From: Paucimonas sp.
Lineage (GTDB): Bacteria; Pseudomonadota; Gammaproteobacteria; Burkholderiales; Burkholderiaceae_D
Direction: 5' to 3'
NCBI GenBank assembly: GCA_029266815.1
Contig: JAQSWC010000141.1
Location: 1-7,390, forward strand
Length of the DNA stretch: 7,390 nucleotides
The notes beneath the pieces were generated by a model. That model was not told where the DNA came from. It worked only from the letters and a program-made list of their open reading frames with translations, and did no database searches. Below, piece after piece: positions 1 to 5,058 of this stretch (position 1 is the first letter of the stretch; each line of letters begins with the position of its first letter). Both the position numbers and the translations under genes were made by a program.

Positions 1-137
1 AGATGCGCGATCTTCTGGGTGATCACGCGCGTCTTGCCGGAACCGGCGCCCGCCAGCACCAGACAGGGACCGTCCATGTACTTGACGGCTTCGCGCTGAG
101 GCGCGTTCAAACCAAACTGCGGCGTGTGCGACGACAT
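1..137 (-). CDS. rep: ATP-dependent DNA helicase Rep, N-terminal fragment (runs off left edge)
   Basis: This is the first 45 codons of a superfamily 1A 3'-5' DNA helicase; the rest lies beyond the left edge. The visible protein has the Q-motif region (LNAPQREAV, about residues 10-18) and then GPCLVLAGAGSGKTRVITQK, which holds the Walker A motif GAGSGKT. The GPCLVLAGAGSGKTRVIT block followed by KIAHL resembles Rep more than UvrD, which usually has LLVLAGAGSGKTRVL and a different following segment. Rep loads with PriA/PriC at stalled forks and clears proteins ahead of the replisome. The ATG at 137 is set by an in-frame TAA just upstream (147-149) and by an AAGG Shine-Dalgarno 7 nt away. PcrA/UvrD is the alternative, judged less likely because only the N-terminus is visible. 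Confidence 0.9.
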   Translation of the reverse strand, partial: MSSHTPQFGLNAPQREAVKYMDGPCLVLAGAGSGKTRVITQKIAH

Positions 138-144
138 GACATAA

Positions 145-148
145 CCTT
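145..148 (-). promoter_or_regulatory. Shine-Dalgarno of rep
   Basis: AAGG on the minus strand, 7 nt upstream of the ATG at 137. It supports that start, since an in-frame stop lies immediately upstream. Confidence 0.6.
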
Positions 149-161
149 AAACGAGCGGCAC

Positions 162-167
162 ATTGTA
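162..167 (-). promoter_or_regulatory. Candidate -10 box of the rep promoter
   Basis: TACAAT on the minus strand matches the sigma-70 -10 consensus at 5 of 6 positions. It would start transcription about 18 nt before the rep ATG, giving a short leader that just holds the Shine-Dalgarno. No good -35 hexamer is visible 16-18 nt further upstream, so the site rests on the -10 alone. The rest of the 133-bp gap between rep and the glycosylase gene shows nothing else I can name; there is no clear terminator after the glycosylase stop. Confidence 0.4.
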
Positions 168-270
168 TCAGCGCCTCGTCCGGGTTTGCGCGCCTGGACT
201 AGTCTGTTGCGTGAATTTCGACATGCTGCAAAACCCTTGCGCAAAGCAAAAGGATGTGGCCAGAAGGATG

Positions 271-906
271 TTAATCCGGATGCGACATCACCTTTTCCAG
301 CGTCGCGCGCAACGCCGGCAGCACATCGCTTTCAAACCATGGATTGCGTTTGAGCCACAGGCGGTTGCGCGGGCTTGGATGCGGAAGTGGGAAGTAATGC
401 GGAAGATGCTCACGAAAGCCGGCCACGGTTTCCGTCAGTGTCGGCTTGCAGCGTTCGCGAAGATAATAGGCTTGCGCGTAGCGTCCAATCAGCAGAGTCA
501 GCGTGACAGAAGGCATCGCTTCAATCAGCCTTGGATGCCATTGCGGTGCACAGGCAGGGTGAGGTGGAAGATCGCCACTCTTTCCTGTGCCGGGATAGCA
601 AAAAGCGGTCGGCACGATGGCAATCCGGCTCTCGTCATAGAACTGTTCCGGCGACATCTGCAGCCACGCACGAAGCTGGTTTCCCGAGGGATCGTTCCAT
701 GGAATACCGGTTTCATGCACGCGACGTCCCGGAGCCTGGCCGACGATGAGCAGACGAGCGCTGGCGCTTGCCCTGACCACCGGCCTCGGTTCATGAGGCA
801 GGTCGGCAGCGCACAAGCGGCAGCCGGCTATCTCCTCCACCAGCGGAAATATCCGGCGTGAGTTCAGGCAACGGCCCCCGCAGCGCGCACCGCGGGTGCA
901 AACCAC
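271..906 (-). CDS. Uracil-DNA glycosylase family protein (family 4-like, Fe-S)
   Basis: This is a UDG-superfamily protein, probably removing uracil or related deaminated bases from DNA to start base-excision repair. From the GTG at 906 it has 211 residues. Motif A is GQAPG (56-60), followed by HETGIPWNDPSG (64-75). Motif B is HPSPRN (176-181). Cysteines C29, C32, C103 and C119 (C-x2-C, then C-x15-C) have the spacing of the 4Fe-4S ligands of thermophile family 4 UDGs. Q replaces the E of the usual family 4 motif GEAPG. The start is uncertain: GTG 906 overlaps the upstream phosphatase gene by 43 nt and adds a Cys/Arg-rich leader that looks non-native. GTG 840 would give 189 residues starting just before EEIAGCRLC, and a CTG at 867 overlaps the phosphatase stop. 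No ATG is available and none of these has a strong Shine-Dalgarno. The overlap suggests translational coupling. Confidence 0.83.
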   Translation of the reverse strand: MVCTRGARCGGRCLNSRRIFPLVEEIAGCRLCAADLPHEPRPVVRASASARLLIVGQAPGRRVHETGIPWNDPSGNQLRAWLQMSPEQFYDESRIAIVPTAFCYPGTGKSGDLPPHPACAPQWHPRLIEAMPSVTLTLLIGRYAQAYYLRERCKPTLTETVAGFREHLPHYFPLPHPSPRNRLWLKRNPWFESDVLPALRATLEKVMSHPD

Positions 907-1547
907 TTATCCACGGATTGCAACGCATGTTCCAGGGTAGTCAGGACCGTCAGGCATTGCTGCTGTACCGGCTGCGCCGGGATTTTCAGATCAGGCACCA
1001 GCACCACGGACATGCCGGCTGCCAGCCCACCCATTGCGCCGAACTCGGAATCCTCGAACACCAAGCAATTGCGCGGCTCGGCAGCGATGCGTTGAGCAGC
1101 GAGCAGGAACAGGTCGGGATTCGGTTTGCCTCGCACGACTTCGTCGCCTCCGGAAATTGAGTCGAAAAAACCGATCAGCCCCGCCTTTTCCAGGCGATGC
1201 ATTACTTCAGCGCGGTCGGTGGATGAGGCAACGGCGCACGGTACGCGCAAAGTCCGCAAACGGGTGAGCAGGTCGATCACGCCGGGCTTCACCGGATATC
1301 CCTGCCGCAGCGATTCGCGCAACGACGCCGCCACTGCCGCGCAGGCATCGGCATAGGAAATCGTTCCTTCGAACATTGGCGCAAGAACCGCATCGGTATC
1401 CGGCGCATTCTTTCCTATGCATTGAAGATAAAGAGCATCGCTGAGCGTCGCGCCGTGTTGGCGAGCGAACGCCTGCCATGCATCCTTGACGGGCCGCTCG
1501 GAATCGAGCAGCAGGCCGTCCATATCGAAAATGGCTGCAGAAAACAT
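864..1547 (-). CDS. HAD-IA family hydrolase (beta-phosphoglucomutase/sugar-phosphatase-like)
   Basis: A 227-residue cytosolic haloacid dehalogenase-superfamily protein, usual length for the family. Motif I is FDMDGLLLDSE (7-17), with nucleophile D8 and acid/base D10. Motif II is the VASST segment (106-110). Motif III is K141 in GKPNPDLF. Motif IV is the FEDSEFG segment with E165-D166. The residues between motif I and VASST form the usual alpha-helical C1 cap. Family members dephosphorylate small phosphosugars or act as phosphomutases; the substrate cannot be told from sequence. The ATG at 1547 puts motif I at residue 8, as is normal. The frame is open upstream to an ATG at 1805, but those 86 extra residues are low-complexity and lack HAD features, so I rejected them. 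It is the likely first gene of a unit with the glycosylase, which overlaps or abuts its stop. Confidence 0.9.
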   Translation of the reverse strand: MFSAAIFDMDGLLLDSERPVKDAWQAFARQHGATLSDALYLQCIGKNAPDTDAVLAPMFEGTISYADACAAVAASLRESLRQGYPVKPGVIDLLTRLRTLRVPCAVASSTDRAEVMHRLEKAGLIGFFDSISGGDEVVRGKPNPDLFLLAAQRIAAEPRNCLVFEDSEFGAMGGLAAGMSVVLVPDLKIPAQPVQQQCLTVLTTLEHALQSVDKWFAPAVRAAGAVA

Positions 1548-1603
1548 GGGTTCGAAAATGACAATGGCGCCAAATGCGGCGCCGGGGAGTGAAGAATAGC
1601 ATG

Positions 1604-1634
1604 CGGCCCAGAATCGGGCCGGCTGCGTTTTTTT
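1604..1634. repeat. Inverted repeat with adjacent T-run (possible weak terminator)
   Basis: CGGCCC (1604-1609) and GGGCCG (1616-1621) form a 6-bp stem with a 6-nt loop. Seven Ts follow at 1628-1634 on the plus strand, 6 nt after the stem. It lies just downstream of the small membrane-protein remnant on the minus strand, where no T-run follows the stem. The T-run is too distant for a canonical plus-strand terminator, and no plus-strand gene lies upstream, so the role is uncertain. Confidence 0.25.
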
Positions 1635-1805
1635 CAGCGGAGGGAGTGCTCCAGATAGATGGCGGCATAAGTGCCGGCCACCAACACGGCACCCACCAGG
1701 CAAGCGGAAAGCGCGATCCATTGCCAGCCCACCGTATGCGTCTTGATAACGGTAGCGCGCGGCGGCGGAAGGCGGCGGCGATAGGCACGCGGAGCGCGGT
1801 TTCAT
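1634..1805 (-). pseudogene. Small single-TM membrane protein, reading frame broken by one base
   Basis: An ATG at 1805 has a good Shine-Dalgarno (AAAGGA, 8 nt upstream) and begins MKPRSA. In the +1 frame relative to it, the DNA encodes a basic Pro/Arg-rich stretch, then THTVGWQWIALSACLVGAVL and VAGTYAAIYLEHSLR before a TGA at 1634-1636. That is a convincing single transmembrane helix with a short tail. The ATG frame itself gives a low-complexity, non-membrane peptide that runs on into the phosphatase. Skipping one base near 1780-1790 joins the start to the membrane helix and yields a 56-residue protein. A sequencing error, a true frameshift mutation, or a separate short ORF from a GTG at 1732 (about 33 residues) would each explain this. 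I do not recognise the family. It lies between a divergent promoter region and the HAD gene. Confidence 0.42.
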
Positions 1806-1813
1806 TTTGCGTG

Positions 1814-1819
1814 TCCTTT
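1814..1819 (-). promoter_or_regulatory. Shine-Dalgarno in front of the broken small membrane protein
   Basis: AAAGGA on the minus strand, 8 nt from the ATG at 1805. It is one of the better ribosome sites in the left half of the window and argues that this ATG is, or recently was, a true start. A candidate promoter further upstream on the same strand is TTGTCC and TAATGT separated by 17 nt, a weak consensus match. Confidence 0.45.
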
Positions 1820-1855
1820 ACAAGCGATACATTAAAGAAATCGGTGCTTGCGGAC

Positions 1856-1875
1856 AATCCCGTGAACATGGGATT
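1856..1875. promoter_or_regulatory. Imperfect dyad in the divergent promoter region
   Basis: AATCCC (1856-1861) and GGGATT (1870-1875) are perfect inverted 6-mers separated by 8 bp. They lie between the divergent small membrane-protein start (1805) and the DUF1857 gene (1903). The dyad overlaps weak promoter-like hexamers on both strands and could be an operator for a dimeric regulator. No regulator gene is in the window and no known family is recognised. Confidence 0.25.
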
Positions 1876-1902
1876 AATGTATTGTTTTGTAACGGCTTCC
1901 CT

Positions 1903-2376
1903 ATGAAATTTCACCACTTGGTCGAGATAAACGATCCGCTCAATCCACTGATCGAACCCTTGACCCGCAAACAGCTATGGCAGGGATTAGTCATGCGGGC
2001 GGAACTGCCGAAGGTTTTCATTCCCTGGCTGGATAGCTGCACTGTCACCGAGCGATCATCCGATGGTTTCGCGCGTGAACTCCATTTCGGCAAACTTGTG
2101 GTGCGGGACCATGTCACCTTCTTTCCGATGGATCGAATTCTCTACGAGATACCTGCGCAAAAGGATATTGCACAGTCCTGCCTGGCAGTGTCGATCGAAG
2201 AGCCGCAACCAGATCTGCTGTTCGTGCGTTTTGAATATGACGACGGCACCGGTGATAACGAAGAAGCGATGTATCGCGAGCTACGCCGCTCGGCTTATGA
2301 GGAAGCGGATATCGATACGATCCGGATCATCCGGCAACTGGCCGAACAAGGGCGTTTCGATGCATCATTGAATTGA
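1903..2376 (+). CDS. DUF1857 / AtaL-like SRPBCC family protein
   Basis: A 157-residue cytosolic protein matching the DUF1857 (AtaL-like) branch of the SRPBCC/START-like fold, which forms a helix-grip hydrophobic pocket. Family hallmarks read in order: the N-terminal EINDPLNPLIEPLTRKQLW (8-26), the GLVMRAE segment (28-34), ELHFGKLVVRDHVTFFP (59-75), SIEEPQPDLLFVRFEY (97-112), and the C-terminal YRELRRSAYEEADIDTIRII (124-143). No ligand or reaction is established for bacterial members, so binding of a small hydrophobic molecule is only an inference from the fold. The ATG at 1903 was chosen over an upstream in-frame ATG (1807) because the family starts at MKFHHLVEINDP. The Shine-Dalgarno is weak. 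It is a single-gene unit ending at the hairpin at 2380-2407. Confidence 0.9.
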   Translation: MKFHHLVEINDPLNPLIEPLTRKQLWQGLVMRAELPKVFIPWLDSCTVTERSSDGFARELHFGKLVVRDHVTFFPMDRILYEIPAQKDIAQSCLAVSIEEPQPDLLFVRFEYDDGTGDNEEAMYRELRRSAYEEADIDTIRIIRQLAEQGRFDASLN

Positions 2377-2379
2377 AAA

Positions 2380-2407
2380 TGTCCCGCCGTGAAATACCGG
2401 CGGGACA
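2380..2407. terminator. Shared convergent terminator hairpin
   Basis: TGTCCCGCCG (2380-2389) pairs perfectly with CGGCGGGACA (2398-2407) around an 8-nt loop. On the minus strand the stem is followed at once by ATTTTC, a short T-run suited to the DUF2382 gene that ends at 2444. On the plus strand it begins 3 nt after the DUF1857 stop, but its nearest T-run is about 11 nt downstream. It probably ends transcripts from both converging genes, more efficiently on the minus strand. Confidence 0.75.
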
Positions 2408-2443
2408 GGTTGCGTGCATGTTTTATCCTTGAATGCTGCTGGA

Positions 2444-3622
2444 TCAACGCGTTACTTTTTCCCATCCATAACGCACCGCATCCTTTACCCGTTCCCAAGG
2501 ACGATCGCTGTGGCTGGCTTCCCAGTCATGCTGCACATCATCTTCCACGTCGGACCACTGCTGCTCGCGATAGCGGTCGTCGCTAGCGATTTGCGATCCA
2601 TACTGGTAAGCCGGGGCATAGTCTTCGAAACGGCTGCTTTGACCGTACGTCGATTGCCAGTGAGTGCGGAATTCGTCTTCGCCCAATCCGCGGCCAGCGT
2701 AACTGCGCTGAGTCTGCGCTTCCGAACCGAGATTCTCCACCTCCACATCGCTGCGCCGGACAGTGTCCTTCACACGCTCAGTACGTTCCGACACTTCCTT
2801 ACCGACCACAACCTGCTCGACTACACGCGCCGACTTGGCAACAATGGGCTCCTCTGCCGTCTCGCGCAGTTCGAATTGTGTGTCCTGTAGCGAATCAATA
2901 TCTGCTTGCGATGCCGGGCGATTTGCTGGCTGGCGCTTGACGGAAACATGCTCCTCGCGCAACTGGATGGATTCCTCTACCGGCTGTTCGGTCACGCGCT
3001 GGAAGATTCGCACCCCGCCGCGCTGGATGGCACGCTTGCCCAGTTGCAGCTCTTCCTGGATTACCGGAATCTGACGTTCATCCTGCACGTTCCGGCTTGA
3101 TGTGTTCCGGTTCGATGCATCCCGGCTCGACACATTGATGTCCGTGTCCAGCGCACTTCCTGCATATCGGCTTCTCTCCTGGGAAATTTCATCGTCGCTG
3201 AGCGCCGATGAGGAAGGATCGTAACCGCTCCAGCCCTGGCTGCGCCATGCGGTCGATCTTTCGTCGATATTGATGGGATCGAAGCGATTCATGATTTCCG
3301 TCGCAAGCTCGCTTTGTTCATCACTCTGCGCATGCACTGTGACAAGATAACTTCCGCGCCGCACCGCTTCCGAGTAGACGTCGGCGTGCCTGTCCTCGTC
3401 CTCGTCGGAACCGAATAGCGAACGGAAGAAACCCATGACCCCACTACTGCCATGCTTCTCTTGATCGCTGCTATCGCTCAATGCGCTATATCGCGCATCC
3501 TGGGACTGCTCCTCGGGGCTGAGGCGAACGTTTTCAATCTCAAATCCGCTTTGCTTTAGTTCCTGCACTACCTGCTGCGCTTGCTGGTAGTCGTCGTACA
3601 CACCGACAATCGTATTGGCCAT
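2444..3622 (-). CDS. YsnF-type stress protein: YflT-like N-terminus plus DUF2382 domain
   Basis: A 392-residue, highly charged soluble protein. Residues 1-40 (ANTIVGVYDDYQQAQQVVQE and on) and 88-118 (GSYLVTVHAQSDEQSELATE and on) look like the two halves of a YflT/GSP17M-like alpha-beta domain, with an acidic linker near 60-80 between them. The family signature INIDERSTAWRSQGW follows (117-131). After an Asp/Ser/Asn/Arg-rich linker (about 135-182), a DUF2382 (YsnF/AvaK) domain covers about 184-294 and starts IPVIQEELQLGKRA. The C-terminus carries WSDVEDDVQHDWEAS and RPWERVKDAVRYGWEKV, a tail common in these proteins. Known members respond to desiccation, heat or general stress, but no biochemical activity is established. 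The ATG at 3622 has a strong GAGGAGA ribosome site 8 nt upstream. It follows a second DUF2382 gene by 112 bp on the same strand and ends at a strong hairpin. Confidence 0.88.
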   Translation of the reverse strand: MANTIVGVYDDYQQAQQVVQELKQSGFEIENVRLSPEEQSQDARYSALSDSSDQEKHGSSGVMGFFRSLFGSDEDEDRHADVYSEAVRRGSYLVTVHAQSDEQSELATEIMNRFDPINIDERSTAWRSQGWSGYDPSSSALSDDEISQERSRYAGSALDTDINVSSRDASNRNTSSRNVQDERQIPVIQEELQLGKRAIQRGGVRIFQRVTEQPVEESIQLREEHVSVKRQPANRPASQADIDSLQDTQFELRETAEEPIVAKSARVVEQVVVGKEVSERTERVKDTVRRSDVEVENLGSEAQTQRSYAGRGLGEDEFRTHWQSTYGQSSRFEDYAPAYQYGSQIASDDRYREQQWSDVEDDVQHDWEASHSDRPWERVKDAVRYGWEKVTR

Positions 3623-3629
3623 GATTCAT

Positions 3630-3636
3630 TCTCCTC
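3630..3636 (-). promoter_or_regulatory. Shine-Dalgarno of the YsnF-type gene
   Basis: GAGGAGA on the minus strand, with its AGGAG core 8 nt from the ATG at 3622. It fixes that start. Confidence 0.75.
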
Positions 3637-3690
3637 GTAGATAAGTCATTTACGGGCATCTTCAAGTACCGATTGCGGTGGCGTAGATAA
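3636..3690. repeat. Two direct copies of CGTAGATAA between the DUF2382 genes
   Basis: The 9-mer CGTAGATAA occurs at 3636-3644 and 3682-3690, 46 bp apart, within the 112-bp gap between the two DUF2382 genes. One copy touches the Shine-Dalgarno of the downstream gene. No convincing promoter is placed by it. It could be a regulatory repeat or chance. Confidence 0.3.
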
Positions 3691-3734
3691 ACACCAGCCG
3701 GGCACCCGTTGATGGTCTTGATCGGACGAAGTGA

Positions 3735-4355
3735 TTAGCGTTTGGTTCCGCCGTTCACTTCATTGTCATCAAATCGATTTATCTCGACATCGTGCTTTTT
3801 CAAGGTCACGGTTTCGTGGTGCAAGCGATGAACGCTGCGCCTTACCACGCGCACCTCCTCTACCAGGCGACGCCGTTTTTCAACCACGATCACTTCCTCG
3901 ATCACCGGAATCACGATTGCACCGTTGTCTTCTCGGATACCGTATTCCTGATCGTGGTCCAGCAACGTCCCTATGGAAATACGTTCAATCACAAGTTCGT
4001 CCGACGTCACCGGCACCTCTACCAATTCCTCACGCGTCGTGACCTTGGGTTTGACGTCTATACCACGGCCCGTATCGACAGATCGTTTAGTAATGTCGAC
4101 CTCTTCCTCGGTAACGGGCAACACTAACGACTCTGATAAATCTGCTTCTTCGAGATCGGCAAAAGCCATTGGCACTTTGAAATCCTCCGCATCGGCCTCA
4201 ATCATGCTGCGAGGAAGCAAAAGACGCATGTTGCCCACTTCTATTTCCGCCTCGCTCTCGTGTTGCGTCAGTCCTGTACAGATGCCGACCATGCCGTTGA
4301 TGTCAGTCACTTTGGCGCCGCGTAGCGGCATTCCTGGAGCCGGAGAGGAATTCAT
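3735..4355 (-). CDS. DUF2382 (YsnF/AvaK) domain protein with PRC-like N-terminus
   Basis: A 206-residue soluble, highly charged protein. Residues about 8-68 (RGAKVTDINGMVGICTGLTQ, then IEVGNMRLLLPRSMIEADAE) resemble a PRC-barrel-like beta domain; this is inference. Residues 79-194 form a complete DUF2382 domain of two similar halves. The first is LPVTEEEVDITKRSVDTGR and on, to VPVTSDELVIERISI. The second is IVIPVIEEVIVVEKRRRLVE and on, to HHETVTLKKHDVEINRF. It lacks the YflT-like half of its neighbour, so the pair are different DUF2382 architectures. The function is unknown beyond the family's association with stress. The ATG at 4355 is preferred but has no clear Shine-Dalgarno. An upstream in-frame ATG at 4475 would add 40 residues with a hydrophobic stretch, while an ATG at 4331 would remove eight. 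It is probably co-transcribed with the YsnF-type gene downstream. Confidence 0.83.
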   Translation of the reverse strand: MNSSPAPGMPLRGAKVTDINGMVGICTGLTQHESEAEIEVGNMRLLLPRSMIEADAEDFKVPMAFADLEEADLSESLVLPVTEEEVDITKRSVDTGRGIDVKPKVTTREELVEVPVTSDELVIERISIGTLLDHDQEYGIREDNGAIVIPVIEEVIVVEKRRRLVEEVRVVRRSVHRLHHETVTLKKHDVEINRFDDNEVNGGTKR

Positions 4356-4514
4356 TTTTAAGACTGGGATGTCAAAGAAGAGTAGGTAATGCAAATACCG
4401 GGCCACTACGTAACATGAACTTGCGCAACTTACCAAAAGCATTGCACCGAACCAAACACTCCGGGATGCACTCATACCGATACTGACTCGCAATACATCG
4501 CACAGGAGGAAACC
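4356..4514. other. Divergent intergenic region between DUF2382 and glycine-zipper genes
   Basis: This 159-bp region must carry the outward promoters for the stress genes. A perfect 8-bp palindrome TTGCGCAA lies at 4421-4428. No sigma-70 pair with good spacing is seen on either strand. On the plus strand a GAACC motif followed 18 nt later by TCATA is faintly like an ECF-sigma promoter and would start transcription about 30 nt before the glycine-zipper ATG; this is weak. The minus strand is open in the DUF2382 frame across the whole region, so part of it could be coding if the 4475 start is used. Confidence 0.4.
4504..4509 (+). promoter_or_regulatory. Shine-Dalgarno of the glycine-zipper gene
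   Basis: A full-consensus AGGAGG, 5 nt before the ATG at 4515. It is the strongest ribosome site in the window and fixes the start, suggesting high-level translation. Confidence 0.85.
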
Positions 4515-5048
4515 ATGGCCACCATCATCGCGGGACGTTTCATTCAACAGGCAGAAGCAGAGCATGCCGCTTCGGCATTGGCCCAAGCAGGCTTTGATGA
4601 AGACAAGATCAGTTATTTTTATTCCGGCCCTTCCGGACGGCATGCCTCTCATCCGATGGGCGGCGACCACACGGAATCAAGCGGCATGCATGGCAAGGCC
4701 GGCGTCGCAGCGGGCGGCACGATAGGCGCGGTTGTCGGCCTGGCCGCGAGTCCACTGGCCGGACCTGCAGGCCCGGTAGGCGGCGCATTGCTGGGAGCCC
4801 ATGTCGGCAATTTGATCGGCACACTGTCGCAAACCGACGAAGCCAGTGACTCGCTTCCCATTCGTCAATCCGGAGTGATGATTGCGGTAGAAGTACAGGA
4901 CGAATCAGCGGAAGGCACGGCTCTCGATGTCCTGCGTTCGCTGGGCGCAGTCGATCTGGAGCGTGCCGACGGTACGATTGAGGAAAGGGACTGGCGCGAT
5001 TTCGATGGCTCAGAACCGCCCGAACTGATCGACCTTCCGCGCCATTGA
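4515..5048 (+). CDS. Glycine-zipper stress protein with split YflT/GSP17M-like fold
   Basis: A 177-residue protein with no signal peptide. Residues 1-38 (ATIIAGRFIQQAEAEHAASA, then LAQAGFDEDKISYFYSG) look like the first beta-alpha-beta part of a YflT/GSP17M-like domain. A His/Gly-rich linker (about 41-60) leads to a glycine-zipper segment at 62-102 (GVAAGGTIGAVVGLAASPLA, then GPVGGALLGAHVGNLIG), hydrophobic enough to insert in or associate with membrane. Residues 119-150 (SGVMIAVEVQDESAEGTALD, then VLRSLGAVDLER) appear to complete the split domain, followed by an acidic tail. The layout parallels the YsnF-type protein at 2444-3622, which has a different linker. The molecular role is unknown; envelope stress or membrane association is inferred from the zipper and from the divergent DUF2382 genes. 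Its stop is 10 bp from the convergent priA stop, with no hairpin between. Confidence 0.8.
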   Translation: MATIIAGRFIQQAEAEHAASALAQAGFDEDKISYFYSGPSGRHASHPMGGDHTESSGMHGKAGVAAGGTIGAVVGLAASPLAGPAGPVGGALLGAHVGNLIGTLSQTDEASDSLPIRQSGVMIAVEVQDESAEGTALDVLRSLGAVDLERADGTIEERDWRDFDGSEPPELIDLPRH

Positions 5049-5058
5049 TTGACGCTTC

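Noticed and set aside
237..244. Palindrome TTGCGCAA, also present at 4421-4428
   Set aside because: An 8-bp palindrome found twice in unrelated gaps is close to chance. No shared neighbouring sequence supports a common regulator.
163..861. Long plus-strand reading frame of 232 residues
   Set aside because: It is opposite the well-supported glycosylase gene, is rich in Arg/Gln/His as expected of a shadow frame, and matches no family I know.
907..915. TTATCCACG, an 8-of-9 DnaA box match
   Set aside because: It is isolated inside the HAD coding region, with no second box nearby.
864..1805. A 313-residue HAD protein starting at ATG 1805
   Set aside because: The first 86 residues are low-complexity and lack HAD features, while the conserved DxD motif sits at residue 8 from ATG 1547. 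The good ribosome site at 1805 more likely serves the broken small membrane protein.
1207..1917. Minus-strand reading frame of 236 residues overlapping the HAD gene
   Set aside because: It is a third frame over the HAD gene, Arg/Trp/Pro-rich with no motif. HAD motifs in the other frame are intact.
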